A stretch of DNA of 64,000 nt from Hysterangium stoloniferum (Eukaryota; Basidiomycota; Agaricomycetes; Hysterangiales; Hysterangiaceae): the NCBI GenBank assembly GCA_015178975.1, contig WHVD01000002.1, positions 310,001 through 374,000 on the forward strand, read 5' to 3'. Numbering within the stretch: the stretch's first letter is position 1; each line of letters opens with the position of its first letter. A program made the position numbers and the translations under genes. The notes beneath the pieces are model-generated. The model did not search any database and was not told the DNA's origin. It saw nothing but the letters and a program-made list of their open reading frames with translations. This document shows positions 20,251-31,799 of this stretch, piece after piece.

Positions 20251-22845
20251 TGCGCAAGAGCTTGCAGGTTGCATTGCAAAGCTTGGAACCGAAGGTACAA
20301 GTTGATTTCACAGTTTTGGAGAAACTTTCGACCAATCTTACCAGCTACGTTCCCAGTTTTGCCGTTCCAGCCCGACTAATTAGGAACATGACTGTGGGTA
20401 GTATTCGGCGGGCGCGTGCGGTGCAGGGGATATATTGAAGGGATTTGGGTCAATGTATAAGTTTAGAATGGGGATTTGGGTTCTACTTTTTTGGAATATT
20501 TCGCATTCGTCAACGCAATTCTTGAATATCAGAACGACCTTATTATTTAGTGGGTTGGGAGACCCTGAGACACAGAGATGCCCTGCTTAATTGGTTAAAT
20601 GCGGATTCGCACTGCGAAGTTTGTGGTATGGGATAATAGTCCCAAAGATGTGAAATATCCAATGGATGGCCTGGTGTGTGAACTTTTGAGATATAATGTG
20701 CTCAAACATTATAGATTGGGATCCACAGTTTAAATCGTACTGCTGGTTGATAACGAGGTCCCCACATTCCGATCTCAGCTTGTGAATGCCCCGTGAATTT
20801 GCGGCAGGTAACCGCATTGAAACTGTTCGTATATAAGTTGATAGTTTAACGCTCTGGCAGCTTCTTGAGGTGGTTTGAGTCGACTGGTATGACTCGGCAT
20901 GTCGGCGGTCAGATCTGGATGTTCACAAACAATGTGAGGACTTTGGAAGATTTGCCCAAACTTGGTTAGGTGGTAAGTGAGATAGATGGGCGCCGTGTAA
21001 GCGTGGACATATTCGAGGATACCTCCTCCGGCTCCCTCGCCATCTCCCTACATGGATTATGTTTCATTGTGCCGGACTTCAACGCCATGGATTTGACATA
21101 ATCTCTATTTTGATTGTGAGGGAAGCTGGGATAGAGACACGAGTTCGATAATAAATTGTTAGTCAGTATATATTTATTGCAAACATGACAATGCCTCCTG
21201 TGTGCGAAAACATTTCCTTCCAAGGACTCCTTGAGCGGCCCCAAAGTGCACGACGTAGGGAGCACAACCTCTGACCGATTGGTGTGGAATTGTCCATAGG
21301 ATACTGGTAGGGTGTGCTTTATTCTTTTCAATAAACATAATTAATTATAGGAAAAGAACTTATGTGGTTTCGAAGTTCGCGGACCTGCGCTGACGGTCAA
21401 AATGCCCATAATCTACAAATTCATATATATCTCGTGTTGAGAATTGTCAATTGAGTGTAATGAGCACAAAACAAATCTGATGGTATCCGTGGTATGACTA
21501 CACAGGCATCGCCGTGGAATAATGCCTGTCCGATCTTTGTGAGCATGGGCCAGAACTAAAACGACGTCAGGAAAGACATATTTCAAGTAAACACAGATTC
21601 TCGGGAAAGATTGCAATGCTACCTATTTCTGTACTCAAACCCATTCAAGGGTGGCGGCGGGAATGGCCCGCTGGGATCGCTTGTGAACGCAACAGGTAGG
21701 GACGAGTCGTTCAAGATGGATGCTTCCACGCTGCCTGAGGCATCTCTTGATTGTATTATCCCAGTGTGCTGAAAATGGTTCCCCGATGTCTCCCCAAAAA
21801 CAACACGTCCCTCTTCCAATCAACGAACAAAAAATGATTGAGGGTGTTTCACAGCTTGCACAATATTTGATATAAAGCTTCGCACTTCTGACGGCGTATA
21901 TCCCTCACTCGATCTGGGTCCCTTCGTCTTTGAGTGCTTGAAGACCTGGCGCCACAATCAAACGTGCCATTAGTGATCCGATCTTGTATAAAGTAGAAAT
22001 AAAATGGAAATAAATACAAGTTTCAGAGGGGGTCTCATGGTCGACTATCCTCCAGAGGTCCATGAAACGAATGTGGGTGAAATGGGTGGGGTTGGTGAAC
22101 TGGGATGGATGGCTTCGAAACTGCGGCGAAGCGAGACAAAAGGGAGAAAAGAACAAAGGTGAGTATGACCGCCAGAACCTTTGCAACAAGTTCTTATAAT
22201 CGTTCCCCTCTTGTCAACGTGGGTCATCTACCACCGTCTGATTTCATGCCCAATTTAGTCACGAGTTGTGCTACCACCAAACGTGTACCGTTTCACCGTC
22301 CACTTCCAGATCATATTCTGACACGGGGAAAACTGGCAGACTGAGACTGGCCTGAACACGAGTATGTTAATTCCCTTATCGCACATAAAACGCTTGCCGA
22401 ATTCACAGCATGAACGAACGCGCTCCCTGTGCGCCTCGTAACAACGCCCAACACAGCGAAAACGAAAAACATAGCCTTATGCACGCAATGCGCTCCGATA
22501 CGGGCTATCCGCGTCTGATCTTCCGCGTATCGGCCCACCACACGAAATGCGTTTTGCGGTTTCATTACGGAGTAGCATTCCCAATCTCAGCTTTAACTCT
22601 CACTGAGATGCCACCTGTTTCGTCCAGAATACCACCCAGACCTGGTTGGAAATATGAAGTTAGTCATGACTTGAAAACGCAACGGGTCTTTTCTAATCTT
22701 TTGAATAGAAGGAAACGCATGGGATGAGCAAGTATTTGAAGGAGAGGAGCATTATAAAGTCACGAGAGGAAGCAGGGGCATCAAAAGAGTCATCCTCGAA
22801 TTGTAAGTCTAGTGTTGTTTGGCTTAGTGCTACATCGACCCCAAA
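20251..22845. other. 3' part of unit B, no recognisable gene
   Basis: It matches 14148-17250 of unit A. A short frame just after the secreted-protein stop (20247-20438) is conserved in A in part and may be 3' UTR. No domain recognised. Confidence 0.45.
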
Positions 22846-22849
22846 TCTG

Positions 22850-22955
22850 AAGTACAAAAAGTACAAAAAGCACAAAACCCCAAAACCACACCAAAAACAG
22901 AAAGTACAAAGAACACCAAAGACCCTGCCACCGATCCACCGTAAAACCACTTTCT
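22850..22955. repeat. C/A-rich low-complexity tract (unit B)
   Basis: Counterpart of 17250-17405, shorter. Confidence 0.7.
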
Positions 22956-23060
22956 ACACGTAATCCTAACCCAATTACGTGCTACCCACCTTTTCAAGTC
23001 CTTTATTTATTATCTTAAACAAATTAATTTATCCATAGTCTCTAATAGAGAAACGTGATA

Positions 23061-23262
23061 TTTATCATTAACAATGCTCAACCACGCTACTACTCCATTG
23101 TTCCCTTGTCCTTTTGTTCGATTTCCTATATATTACATGCCATATCTCATTCCTCACGTCTCGTCTTAATTCCGCACTTGATAGGTACTTGTTTATTTCG
23201 TCGCATCTCGTCTCGTCTTAATTCCGCACTCGATAGTCTTCAAAGACTTCGAGTTCCATTTA
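23061..23262 (+). repeat. Ngaro A-type repeat lying against the gypsy Gag region
   Basis: Reverse complement of the Ngaro A repeat (7403-7713), including both internal TTAATTCCGCAC.CGATAG-type motifs and the phrase GTCTTCAAAGACTTCGAGTT. It lies about 90 bases before the gypsy gag region, where a gypsy 5' LTR would be expected. I find no gypsy LTR on this side. Confidence 0.7.
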
Positions 23263-26200
23263 TTTTGCACCCACCCTTCCGCTTTCCCTAGTCTTAGTTC
23301 TTATTCTTCTTGTATCTCGCTTCGGTCGAACTTTCTACAATTCGTGCCTATTGTACATCAGTATGAATGAAACGAAATTTCAGACGGATGAGACCAAGGT
23401 ACAGTGGGTGGTTTCATTTATGAAGACCGGGCGAGCCGCCCTTTTTGCAAATCGGCTCATGAAATCGTGGAGTCGAGGAGATTCGGTGTATTCATGGGAA
23501 ACGTTTGCGTGGACTTTCGAACGCGAGTTTTTCCTGGCTGACGAGGCAGCGACGGCGCGTATCAAGTTGGAAGGGACGACTTACCATCAAGGCCGCCGAA
23601 CGGTCGACGAGTACACGGACGAGTTTCGAGAACTCGTTGACCTCGCAGGTTACAAGGATCCGCTGGCCGTCGTCATGAAATATCGACACAGCCTGTTTCC
23701 AAGCATCCAAACTCAGGTCGCAACGATGGAAAATCGCCCTAAGGACGACGACGAACAGGGCTGGTACGATGCCGCCTCTCATTTTGACCGAAATCGAAAT
23801 GCAAATGAGATTTTTCATTTGGCAGGCGCTACGACACGACCGATCGCGCTGAAGCCCCCGATGATTTCATGCATCGTTCCCCCACATCTCCCACATCTTC
23901 CACATTCTACACCAACACTACCTTCATCTAAACCGGTTGACGCGATGGATGTCGATGCAACCAAAGGCCGTGGCCTCCCTTCGACCCTCTGTTTCGAATG
24001 TCGCCAGCTGGGTCATTTTAGCCGAGATTGCCCTCGGAAGCTACAAAGGATCCGCTCGTTACTTACCAGCCTCGATGACGAAGGACAGGACATGGCCATG
24101 GACATCCTCCTTGCTGAAGCTGATATTTGAACTGCTTGTAGCAGAGTGGCAGAATCTGATGATTCCCCTCAGGAGGCTGATCTGCAGTCAGTTCCGGGTT
24201 TTCCCAACCGCAGCGAGTGAAGGGTATGCCCTCGCTGCCACTTTCAAATAGATTCAGTGTTCTTTCAGTTGATGATGTATGTACAGTTAATACATCTGGA
24301 GTTAAATCTCTACTGAGTGAGGACACTGAGAATCAAGTCATACCTGACCCACCCAAATCCTCTTCAGTCCACTCACACCGTCGGAGACCTGTTTGGGAGC
24401 GTCGTCTTCCCAAATCTTTCATTATTGCCTCAACTGCAACTGCCAAATCATTGCACCTAAAAGTTGAGCTCCAAACAACTGATACTGGCCTCCTCCGATC
24501 AACTCGTGCATTGGTTGATTGTGGTGCCACTGGTCTATTCATTGATCAAGACTATGTGCATGAAAATGGGATTGCTACACGATCACTCATTTACCCGATC
24601 CGGGTATACAATGTTGATGGAACACCCAATGAAGCAGGTTCGATCACTGAGGTTGTTGAATTGGTCCTCCGCTACAAGGATCACTCAGAGAAGGCATTGT
24701 TTGCAGTCACCAAGCTTGGAAAGGAATCCCTTCTGCTTGGATATACCTGGCTAAGGGATCACAACCCTGAGATCAATTGGCAGACACAAGAAGTCAAGAT
24801 GACCCATTGCACCCCACATTGCAGGGAATGTAAAATCTCAACCCTTCGGGCACGTGAAGAGATCAGATGTTTACAAGCTTGCAGAGATGCCCCAGCCCCA
24901 GTCTTCACATCTGAGGAAATGGAAGAGCCAATTCCTGACTTGCTACCTGATCCGTCTGAGGAGGGTGAAGACCAAACTGATGACTCAATGGAAGATGGAG
25001 ATCGATTATTTGTCACAGTGTTGCACCCAGAACTGACTCCAAGTCAGATTCGAGCATCTGCTACAGTATCTCAGCGATTAGCAGAGGCTAGTGCAAGGTT
25101 CAACACACCAAGTCCAAAAGGTTTTCGAAATATTGTCCCTGAGTACCTCCACTCCTTTGAAGACGTGTTCTCCAAGGAGTCATTTGATTCACTACCTGAT
25201 CGAAAACCTTGGGACCATGCAATTGAACTAATTCCTGATGCAAAGTCAACCAACTGCAAGGTCTACCCCATGTCCCTCAATGAGCAAACAGAGCTAGATA
25301 TCTTTCTTGCTGAAAACCTTGCAACTGGTCGGATACGCCCTTCCAAGTCCCCCATGGCATCTCCTGTTTTCTTTATCAAGAAGAAGGATGGCTCCCTTCG
25401 ACTTGTACAAGACTATCGCACACTGAATGCCCAAACCATAAAAAATCGATATCCACTCCCACTCATTTCAGAGCTGGTAAATCGATTAAAAGGAGCACGG
25501 TATTTCACAAAGCTTGATGTTAGATGGGGCTACAACAATGTTCGCATTAAGGATGGAGATGAGTGGAAGGCTGCTTTCCGAACAAATAGAGGGCTGTTTG
25601 AACCCTTGGTCATGTTTTTTGGTCTCACTAATAGTCCAGCAACCTTTCAGACTATGATGAACGACATCTTCCGGGATTTGATTGCTGAGGGAGTTGTCTG
25701 TGTCTACCTGGATGACATCCTCATCTTTACCAAGACACTTGAGGAACATTGGCGTGTCCTGTTACTGGTTCTTGAGCGTCTTCGTGAGTATAAGCTCTAC
25801 CTCAAACCAGAGAAATGTGAGATGGACCCAATTAAGGTGTCAGGTGTGCGTGATTGGCCCACTCCTACCAGTCGGAAGGAGGTACAAGCCTTCCTTGGAT
25901 TTACCAACTTCTACAGGCGATTCATAGCAGATTTCTCCCACCATGCGTGACCACTGTTTGACCTCACAAAAAAGGAAACAACTTGGAGGTGGACTGTGGC
26001 TGAGGACAATGCTTTCCTTCTCCTCAAGGATCTGGTTACAAATGCACCAATCCTGACAATGCCTGATGATTCAAAACCTTTTCGAGTTGAAGCTGACTCA
26101 TCAGACTATGCCACTGGAGCAGTCCTCTCACAACAGCTGGATGATGGAAAGTGGCATCCTGTTGCCTTCTACTCAAAAAGCCTGTCAGCTGTTGAACGCA

Positions 26201-28462
26201 ATTATGAGATCCATGACAAAGAAATGCTTGCAGTGATTCGTGCCTTTGATGAATGGAGACATTTCCTAGAGGGTGCACGACACTCAGTTGAGGTATGGAC
26301 TGACCACAAAAACCTTGAGTACTTCATGTCTTCAAAAAAGCTAAATCGAAGACAGGCTAGATGGTCCCTGTTCCTGGCACGTTTCGATTTCCAACTGCAC
26401 CACCGGCCAGGACACTCTATGGGCAAAACTGATGCGCTCTCTCATCGGCCTGACCATGGTTCTGGTGAAGGTGACAACTCGGATATCACCCTACTTAAAC
26501 CAGAGTTTTTTGCAATTTGAGCTATGGAGGGTGTGTCAATACATGGGCCAGAACGTGAATTCCTCACTGCTATTCGCCAAGGAAATGAGAAGGGTGAGCA
26601 GGAGGAAGCAGTGATCAAGGCAGTGAAGGAACTCCGAAAATCTGGTGGCCGATCTATCAGATTAATAGAATGGTCAGAAGAGGATGGACTGGTGTTGTAT
26701 CGGGGTAAGATATATGTACCAACAGACCCAGAACTGAGGCGTAGGATTGTGGAACAGCACCATGACTCTTGGGTTGCTGGCCATGCAGGACAATGGAAAA
26801 CTTTAGAGCTAGTGAGTCGCAATTTCTGGTGGCCAGGTATGTCACGATACATAGGGCAGTATGTCAAGACATGTGACACATGTACGCGCACCAAGTTCCA
26901 GCGTCGGATGCCAATTGGTGAATTACACCCAAACACCACACCAGAAGATCGATGGGATACAACCAGTGTTGACTTCATAGTGGATCTACCTGAATCCCAA
27001 GGGTATGACTCGGTCATGGTAATTGTAGATCTCATGACAAAGCGTGGTCACTTCCTCCCCCACACATAAGACCGTTGACTCTATTGGTGCAGCTCGGATC
27101 TTTTTCAAGGATGTATGGAAGCATCATGGACTTCCACAGCGAGTTATCTCAGATCGTGGATCACAGTTTGCAAGCCATTTCACTCGGGAACTATACCGAC
27201 TCCTTGGGATTCAACCAGCCTATTCCACAGCATACCACCCTCAGACTGATGGGCAGACTGAACGAGTCAACCAAGAGCTTGAGACATATCTGAGGATATT
27301 TGTAAATCAGCGCCAATCAGACTGGGTTCACCTTCTCCCACTTGCAGAATTCCAGTACAACAACCATATCCATGCATCTACACAACAGACACCATTCATG
27401 CTAGACTGTGGACGTCATCCACGAATGGGCTTTGAACCAGACCTTCGGTCCAACAAGGTGGAATCAGCAAATGATTTTCGAGATCGGATGGCTGACACTC
27501 TTGAAGAGGCAAAAGCAGCACTGGCTAAAGCAAAGGATGAGATGACAAAATACTACAATCATCGGAGAACCCCAGCACCAAGCTTTAAGACAGGAGACCA
27601 GGTTTTCCTGGATGCCAGCAATATTCAAATGGCCCAACCATCAAAGAAACTGTCACACCTTCGACTAGGGCCATTCAAGGTACTTGAACAGGTCTCACCA
27701 ATTGCCTATAGGTTGGAACTGCCCAAGTCAATGAATAGACTCCACCCAGTCTTTAATGTGGTGAAACTGACACCAAAATTTGAGGATCCAATCATTGGCC
27801 GCCATTCTAAGCCACCACCAGATCCAATAGTAGTGGAAGGAGAGGTGGAGTATGAGGTTGAGAAGGTGTTGGATAGTAGATGGAGGTATGGGCGGATTGA
27901 ATACCTCATAAAATGGCAAGGTTTTGGTGTGGAACATAATAGTTGGGAACCAGGACATAGGGTATTTGCCCCTGCCTTGACAGCGGATTTCCACACACAA
28001 CATCCAGAGGCAGTAACAATTAAAGGCCCTATTCAAGGATCAAGGCAACCTCAGAACACCATAGCACGAGTAAACCAGATTCCAGGGTTTCGAGAGGTTA
28101 AGCCTGGACTTTATTGGCAGCGACAGTATGTCGGGACGCCATACCTTAAAAGGGGGGGTGATGTCAGGGGACAACCTTAAGTTCCTCAAATTCACTTTTG
28201 ACTTGTCAGAGTCTAATCTCATAAGTCCAGGGTAAAGGTACCTTGTTTTTATCACATTTTCAAACTCCGCTACACTTTAGTTAGTCACACGCTAGCCGAG
28301 GGTTCCTTAGACTTTTCTCTTCGGATTCCCTCTGCTAGGTAAGTAGTACTGCAATTTGTATGTATATAACTAGATAGATATAAACTAACTTCGGATTCCC
28401 TCTGCTAGTGCCCCAACTCTGTCTTAGTGCGAGTCAGTGCAGTCTAGAGAGTCGCCCTTACA
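23263..28462 (+). mobile_element. Ty3/gypsy chromovirus (fossil)
   Basis: Parts in order on the plus strand: Gag with a CCHC zinc knuckle (about 23351-24060), aspartic protease (DCGATG near 24518), reverse transcriptase (about 25240-25830, YLDD near 25708), RNase H (about 25990-26440), integrase with HHCC zinc site and core (about 26750-27450) and a chromodomain (about 27840-27960). A polypurine tract (28148-28161) precedes a 3' LTR. Integrase after RNase H plus a chromodomain makes it a chromovirus. It is broken, with about three or four interruptions, and the 5' LTR is missing or unrecognisable. The Gag part is CpG-rich and the Pol part CpG-poor. Confidence 0.9.
28162..28462 (+). repeat. 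gypsy 3' LTR
   Basis: Starts TGTCAGGGGACAACC right after the purine tract AAAAGGGGGGGTGA. The end is uncertain; CCCTTACACA at about 28462 is the best candidate. It holds a 20-bp direct repeat CTTCGGATTCCCTCTGCTAG at about 28320 and 28390. Confidence 0.65.
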
Positions 28463-29149
28463 CACAGACTATAATGGACTATTTCCATCCATTCTGGAGC
28501 TTTGACCTTTTGTTTCTGTTTCGGAAATTAGTCATATTCGGAACTTTTACAGAATCACTTACTTTAGGACTCGAAGGCCCAGCCTCTCCCTCCACTTCCA
28601 CCTCCATGGCTTTTTGCTGCATTTGATTGTTAATGGAAGGAACACAGAACATGGTTGTTTCACTTACCTTTCCCTCCCTTATCTCCCTTGCTCTTTTTTC
28701 CACCACCTCGACATCCCACTGCTTTTTCTCCGCTTCTTCCTTCAACCTCTGATCCTCCACCATTTTCCACAACCCTGCCTCTTTTTCCACCTTCACCCAC
28801 TCCAACTTGCACTTTTCCACTTCTTCTGCATGCAACACTTTCTCCTCCTCCTCTTGTTGCCACTTCAACTCCTCCATCCTCTGTTGTTTTTGTTGAAGTT
28901 CTTCGACCTTCAACGTTTTTGTGAGCACAGCAACTTCAGCATCTGAATCTTCTGGAGTAGTGGCAAATAATGGTTGATGAATCAACATACAAGTTGTGGT
29001 TAAAGAAACAAAATCATTAATTTGAATATTTGGAAGTTTTTAACTTTCACTTCCAGAAGTGCATAAATTCACAACACATAATGATCAACCATCACTTCAA
29101 TGCTCAGTACCTAATCACCTCTATGGGACTTCAGCCTAACAGGGGGTAC
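28463..29149. other. Remnant of an LTR-element interior
   Basis: A minus-strand frame (28479-28988) encodes a Glu/Lys-rich coiled-coil-like stretch without a recognisable domain. On the plus strand the segment ends in AACAGGGGG next to the TGTTATGACC of an LTR-like start, so it is best read as the 3' interior of a decayed LTR element, with the charged frame incidental or part of its Gag. Confidence 0.4.
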
Positions 29150-29356
29150 TGTTATGACCTGTTCCTGGATATTTCAATATCCAATCCTGACTTCTGACTA
29201 TCTGATCCCAACTTCTGACTATGGAACATCATAGTTCCCGCATCTTCCATAATCTTCCCTTGTTCCACATGTCCATTGACAAGTATTCACTTGTTTGTTT
29301 ATTACATTCCCATTTCGGAATATTGTTTCCCTAATCCATTTTATTGTATTCCCATT
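29150..29356 (+). mobile_element. Partial LTR remnant interrupted by a MITE
   Basis: Begins TGTTATGACC after a purine-rich tract and runs up to the MITE at 29357. It presumably resumes after 31799, but the far end was not identified. The start resembles that of the solo LTR at 29412. Confidence 0.4.
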
Positions 29357-29411
29357 GGAGGTTGTCCGTAATCATTATAATATCAAATGTTTACTAATAA
29401 AAGCAAAATTG

Positions 29412-30228
29412 TGTTACGACCGGACAATCCTGCCGGACTCCGGGCACTAACCTGTATGCCCCACACCCCACACGCACCAAATGTCTGTTTATAGGATTTC
29501 CCGCCCAGACTCCATACGTCAAGACTCGTTACATTTGACCTCATTACGACACATATCAGTCACCGGACTTCCCCCGGACTCCATGTCTGTCTATGTCTGT
29601 CTTCATCCCATGCATCAGTCACCGGACCCCACTCAGAATCCCGTCACCGCTCTAATCGAGCCCCGTTCCCGTTTTAGTCAAATGACCTGTCATGATTTAG
29701 GACTCCTCTCCCGCTCCGTTTCCCGTTATGGGTTATGCTTTGTCATGATCCGGACTCCGCTCTGTTCCGTCCCGTTCCTAACACCAAACTTGGTGTTTAT
29801 TATTCCCATTTTATGTTTTGCTCATTTCATCTCATTATTACTGGATTCAGTATGACATTTACTCCATGGTCTATTTAAACTGGCAGATGTTGTACATACA
29901 ATCCAGTCAGAAAATTAGCTTAGATTCCCCCCAGTAATCTAATCCATTTTCCACTCTAAACCCTTGCTTGATTCACACCACTCGCACTAGTCGGAGCCCA
30001 CAGGCTCCGGCGCATCTATCTCTCTCAACTATCTTGACTCACGACCCATGACCTCCAACCCACGACCCATGACCCACGAACCCTGCCCGGACTCCCCGGG
30101 ATTCCCGTCTGCCTGTTCGAAATTGGACAACACGATCTAGCAAGGGCACAGCCTATAAGCTGAAGCCAAGTCCTACCAGATATCCCGTGGGTTTCTCTGG
30201 AGACCTGCCTTGTGTGTGTATCCTGACA
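29412..30228 (+). mobile_element. Solo LTR, family T
   Basis: 817 bp from TGTTACGACC to ATCCTGACA with perfect 5-bp target duplication AATTG (29407-29411, 30229-30233). The MITE copy at 60612-61280 is uninterrupted here. It contains several CCGGACTCC motifs and a TATTTAAA box near 29872. No internal region, so a solo LTR. Confidence 0.9.
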
Positions 30229-30293
30229 AATTGCTACAAAACTTCATCTTTAAATAGCAGTATCTATTCTGAGACTATTATATTGTTAACAAC

Positions 30294-31229
30294 TGTTAAG
30301 AACTGAAAACTGACTAATGTTGGTTGGCTGACGGGTACCAATCGGAAGGACTTGGCTTCAGCTTATGTGCTGCACCCTCGCAACTATCCGTCGGGTGTCC
30401 TTAAATTTCGGGCAGGTGAAGACTAGTCCTAATGAATACCTCTCGGCAAACTGCCAATCAGAACCAAAGGATGAGTCGAGTGTCGGGCCAAGGGGTCAGG
30501 GACCAAGAGTATTAGATTTTTTGGGTTTGTGAACAATGTAGCATGTGATTGATGGGTAACTGGGTATAGTATTACTGGTAGTAGGTACTTAAACTAGGTA
30601 CTTGTACTCTAAACTTCATATGTTTGCAATGTGTTCTATCTACCTAAACTGAGTCAAGCATATTCCGAACTCGCGAATTCTAACAAAGAGTGGGCAAGTG
30701 CACACAAAGGTGGATAGCAGGATGCTTAGTATGAGACTACTGGAGGTGTAAGAGGGTATCCTGAGTCGATATTCTGATTGCCTAGTAACTACAACTACAG
30801 CAGGTTCATATACAAATATTCGGCATCTAGAAAATACTAACTAGGTGAAGAGTGGAATCGGTATTGACAAATAAGCTTGACTAGGAACCGGAAGGTTATG
30901 ATTAGTTTGGGGGCCGTGAAATAACCAAGAGTGGAAATTACGAGAAAAGGAAATAGTCTGAGGGTTACAAGTATATATAGCCATACGTGAAACATAGAGT
31001 GAAACAGATCAATATAGTAAAAAGGGGACGTATCAGAGTTTAACCAGATAGTATGAGTATATTTGACAGGGGCATAAATGGAGTTTGATCACCATGAAGG
31101 CATACATCATCATCGGGAGACCGACGGTTTCCAATATGATGACTTGAACGATGACTCAAAACATTAGCTTGAAACGTCCATAGGCAGCAATAACCTCGGG
31201 GGCCATCGGGTTGCGACACAGTTGTAACA
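30294..31229. mobile_element. Solo LTR, family S, copy 2
   Basis: 936 bp, TGTTAAGAAC..GTTGTAACA, perfect 5-bp target duplication ACAAC (30289-30293, 31230-31234). It lies in the same MITE as the family T LTR, 65 bp away. It is longer than copy 1 (720 bp) through additional internal sequence near 30500-30690. Intermediate CpG content. Confidence 0.9.
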
Positions 31230-31799
31230 ACAACCAACCATGAGAAACAATTCTCCATATTACATCCTAAACAATTCAGAGTCAATTAATAGAACCTATT
31301 GTATATGGTTTTCCAAGTTATGTAAATACTTGCTAATACCTTTGTTGTTAATTTGTTTTTTAAAAGCTAAACTGTAGTTATTTCCTAGTAAAATATGTAA
31401 AATATTATTGGAAATTTTTCATCCTATGGCCTTCTTTATTAAGTGAAACCACCTATATATTCTTGGTATCTTGAATCAAGTAGAAATCTGTTCAGATTGA
31501 CAGATCCATTCTGAAGTAATACATATGTATTTAGAGGTGCCAATGATATATGTACATATGCATGGAATGGACTATCTAAATATATATCTATTTTTAAAAA
31601 GTATTAGTGTTTCAAACTACTAATTTTTTTTATTGTCTACTCGTGTCTGGAAAGATTCTTTAGTTTGTAATGTACAAGAGAGTTTAAAACTTTTTGAAAG
31701 TTTTAAAAACCAAATTATGAATCACATCCCAGATGTTTAAATGACCTTTAGAGTATATTAGAAGTTGGTAGACTTAATAGTTTTCAGATATCCTCCATT

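Larger units (their letters stand above)
18352..22990 (+). repeat. Duplicated host unit B (uninterrupted)
   Basis: Paralogue of unit A lying in tandem after it. It has none of the inserts seen in A and so serves as the empty-site reference for the Ngaro-like element (near 18383-18405), the copia element (near 18594-18604) and the 202-bp MITE (near 19171-19181). It carries the intact secreted-protein gene. Confidence 0.85.
29357..31796. mobile_element. MITE family H, copy 1, carrying two solo LTRs
   Basis: Ends are GGAGGTTGTC and GATATCCTCC (imperfect inverted repeats GGAGGxTxTC), flanked by the 3-bp duplication ATT (29354-29356, 31797-31799). Without its two inserts it is about 677 bp, close to the 669-bp inverted copy at 60612-61280. 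A 3-bp duplication of T/A bases and G-rich termini fit PIF/Harbinger-type MITEs. AT-rich, no coding capacity. Confidence 0.8.

Noticed and set aside
28479-28988. Minus-strand Glu/Lys-rich gene
   Set aside because: Low-complexity, no domain, inside transposon debris; the plus strand of the same stretch is C/T-rich, so the frame may be a composition effect.
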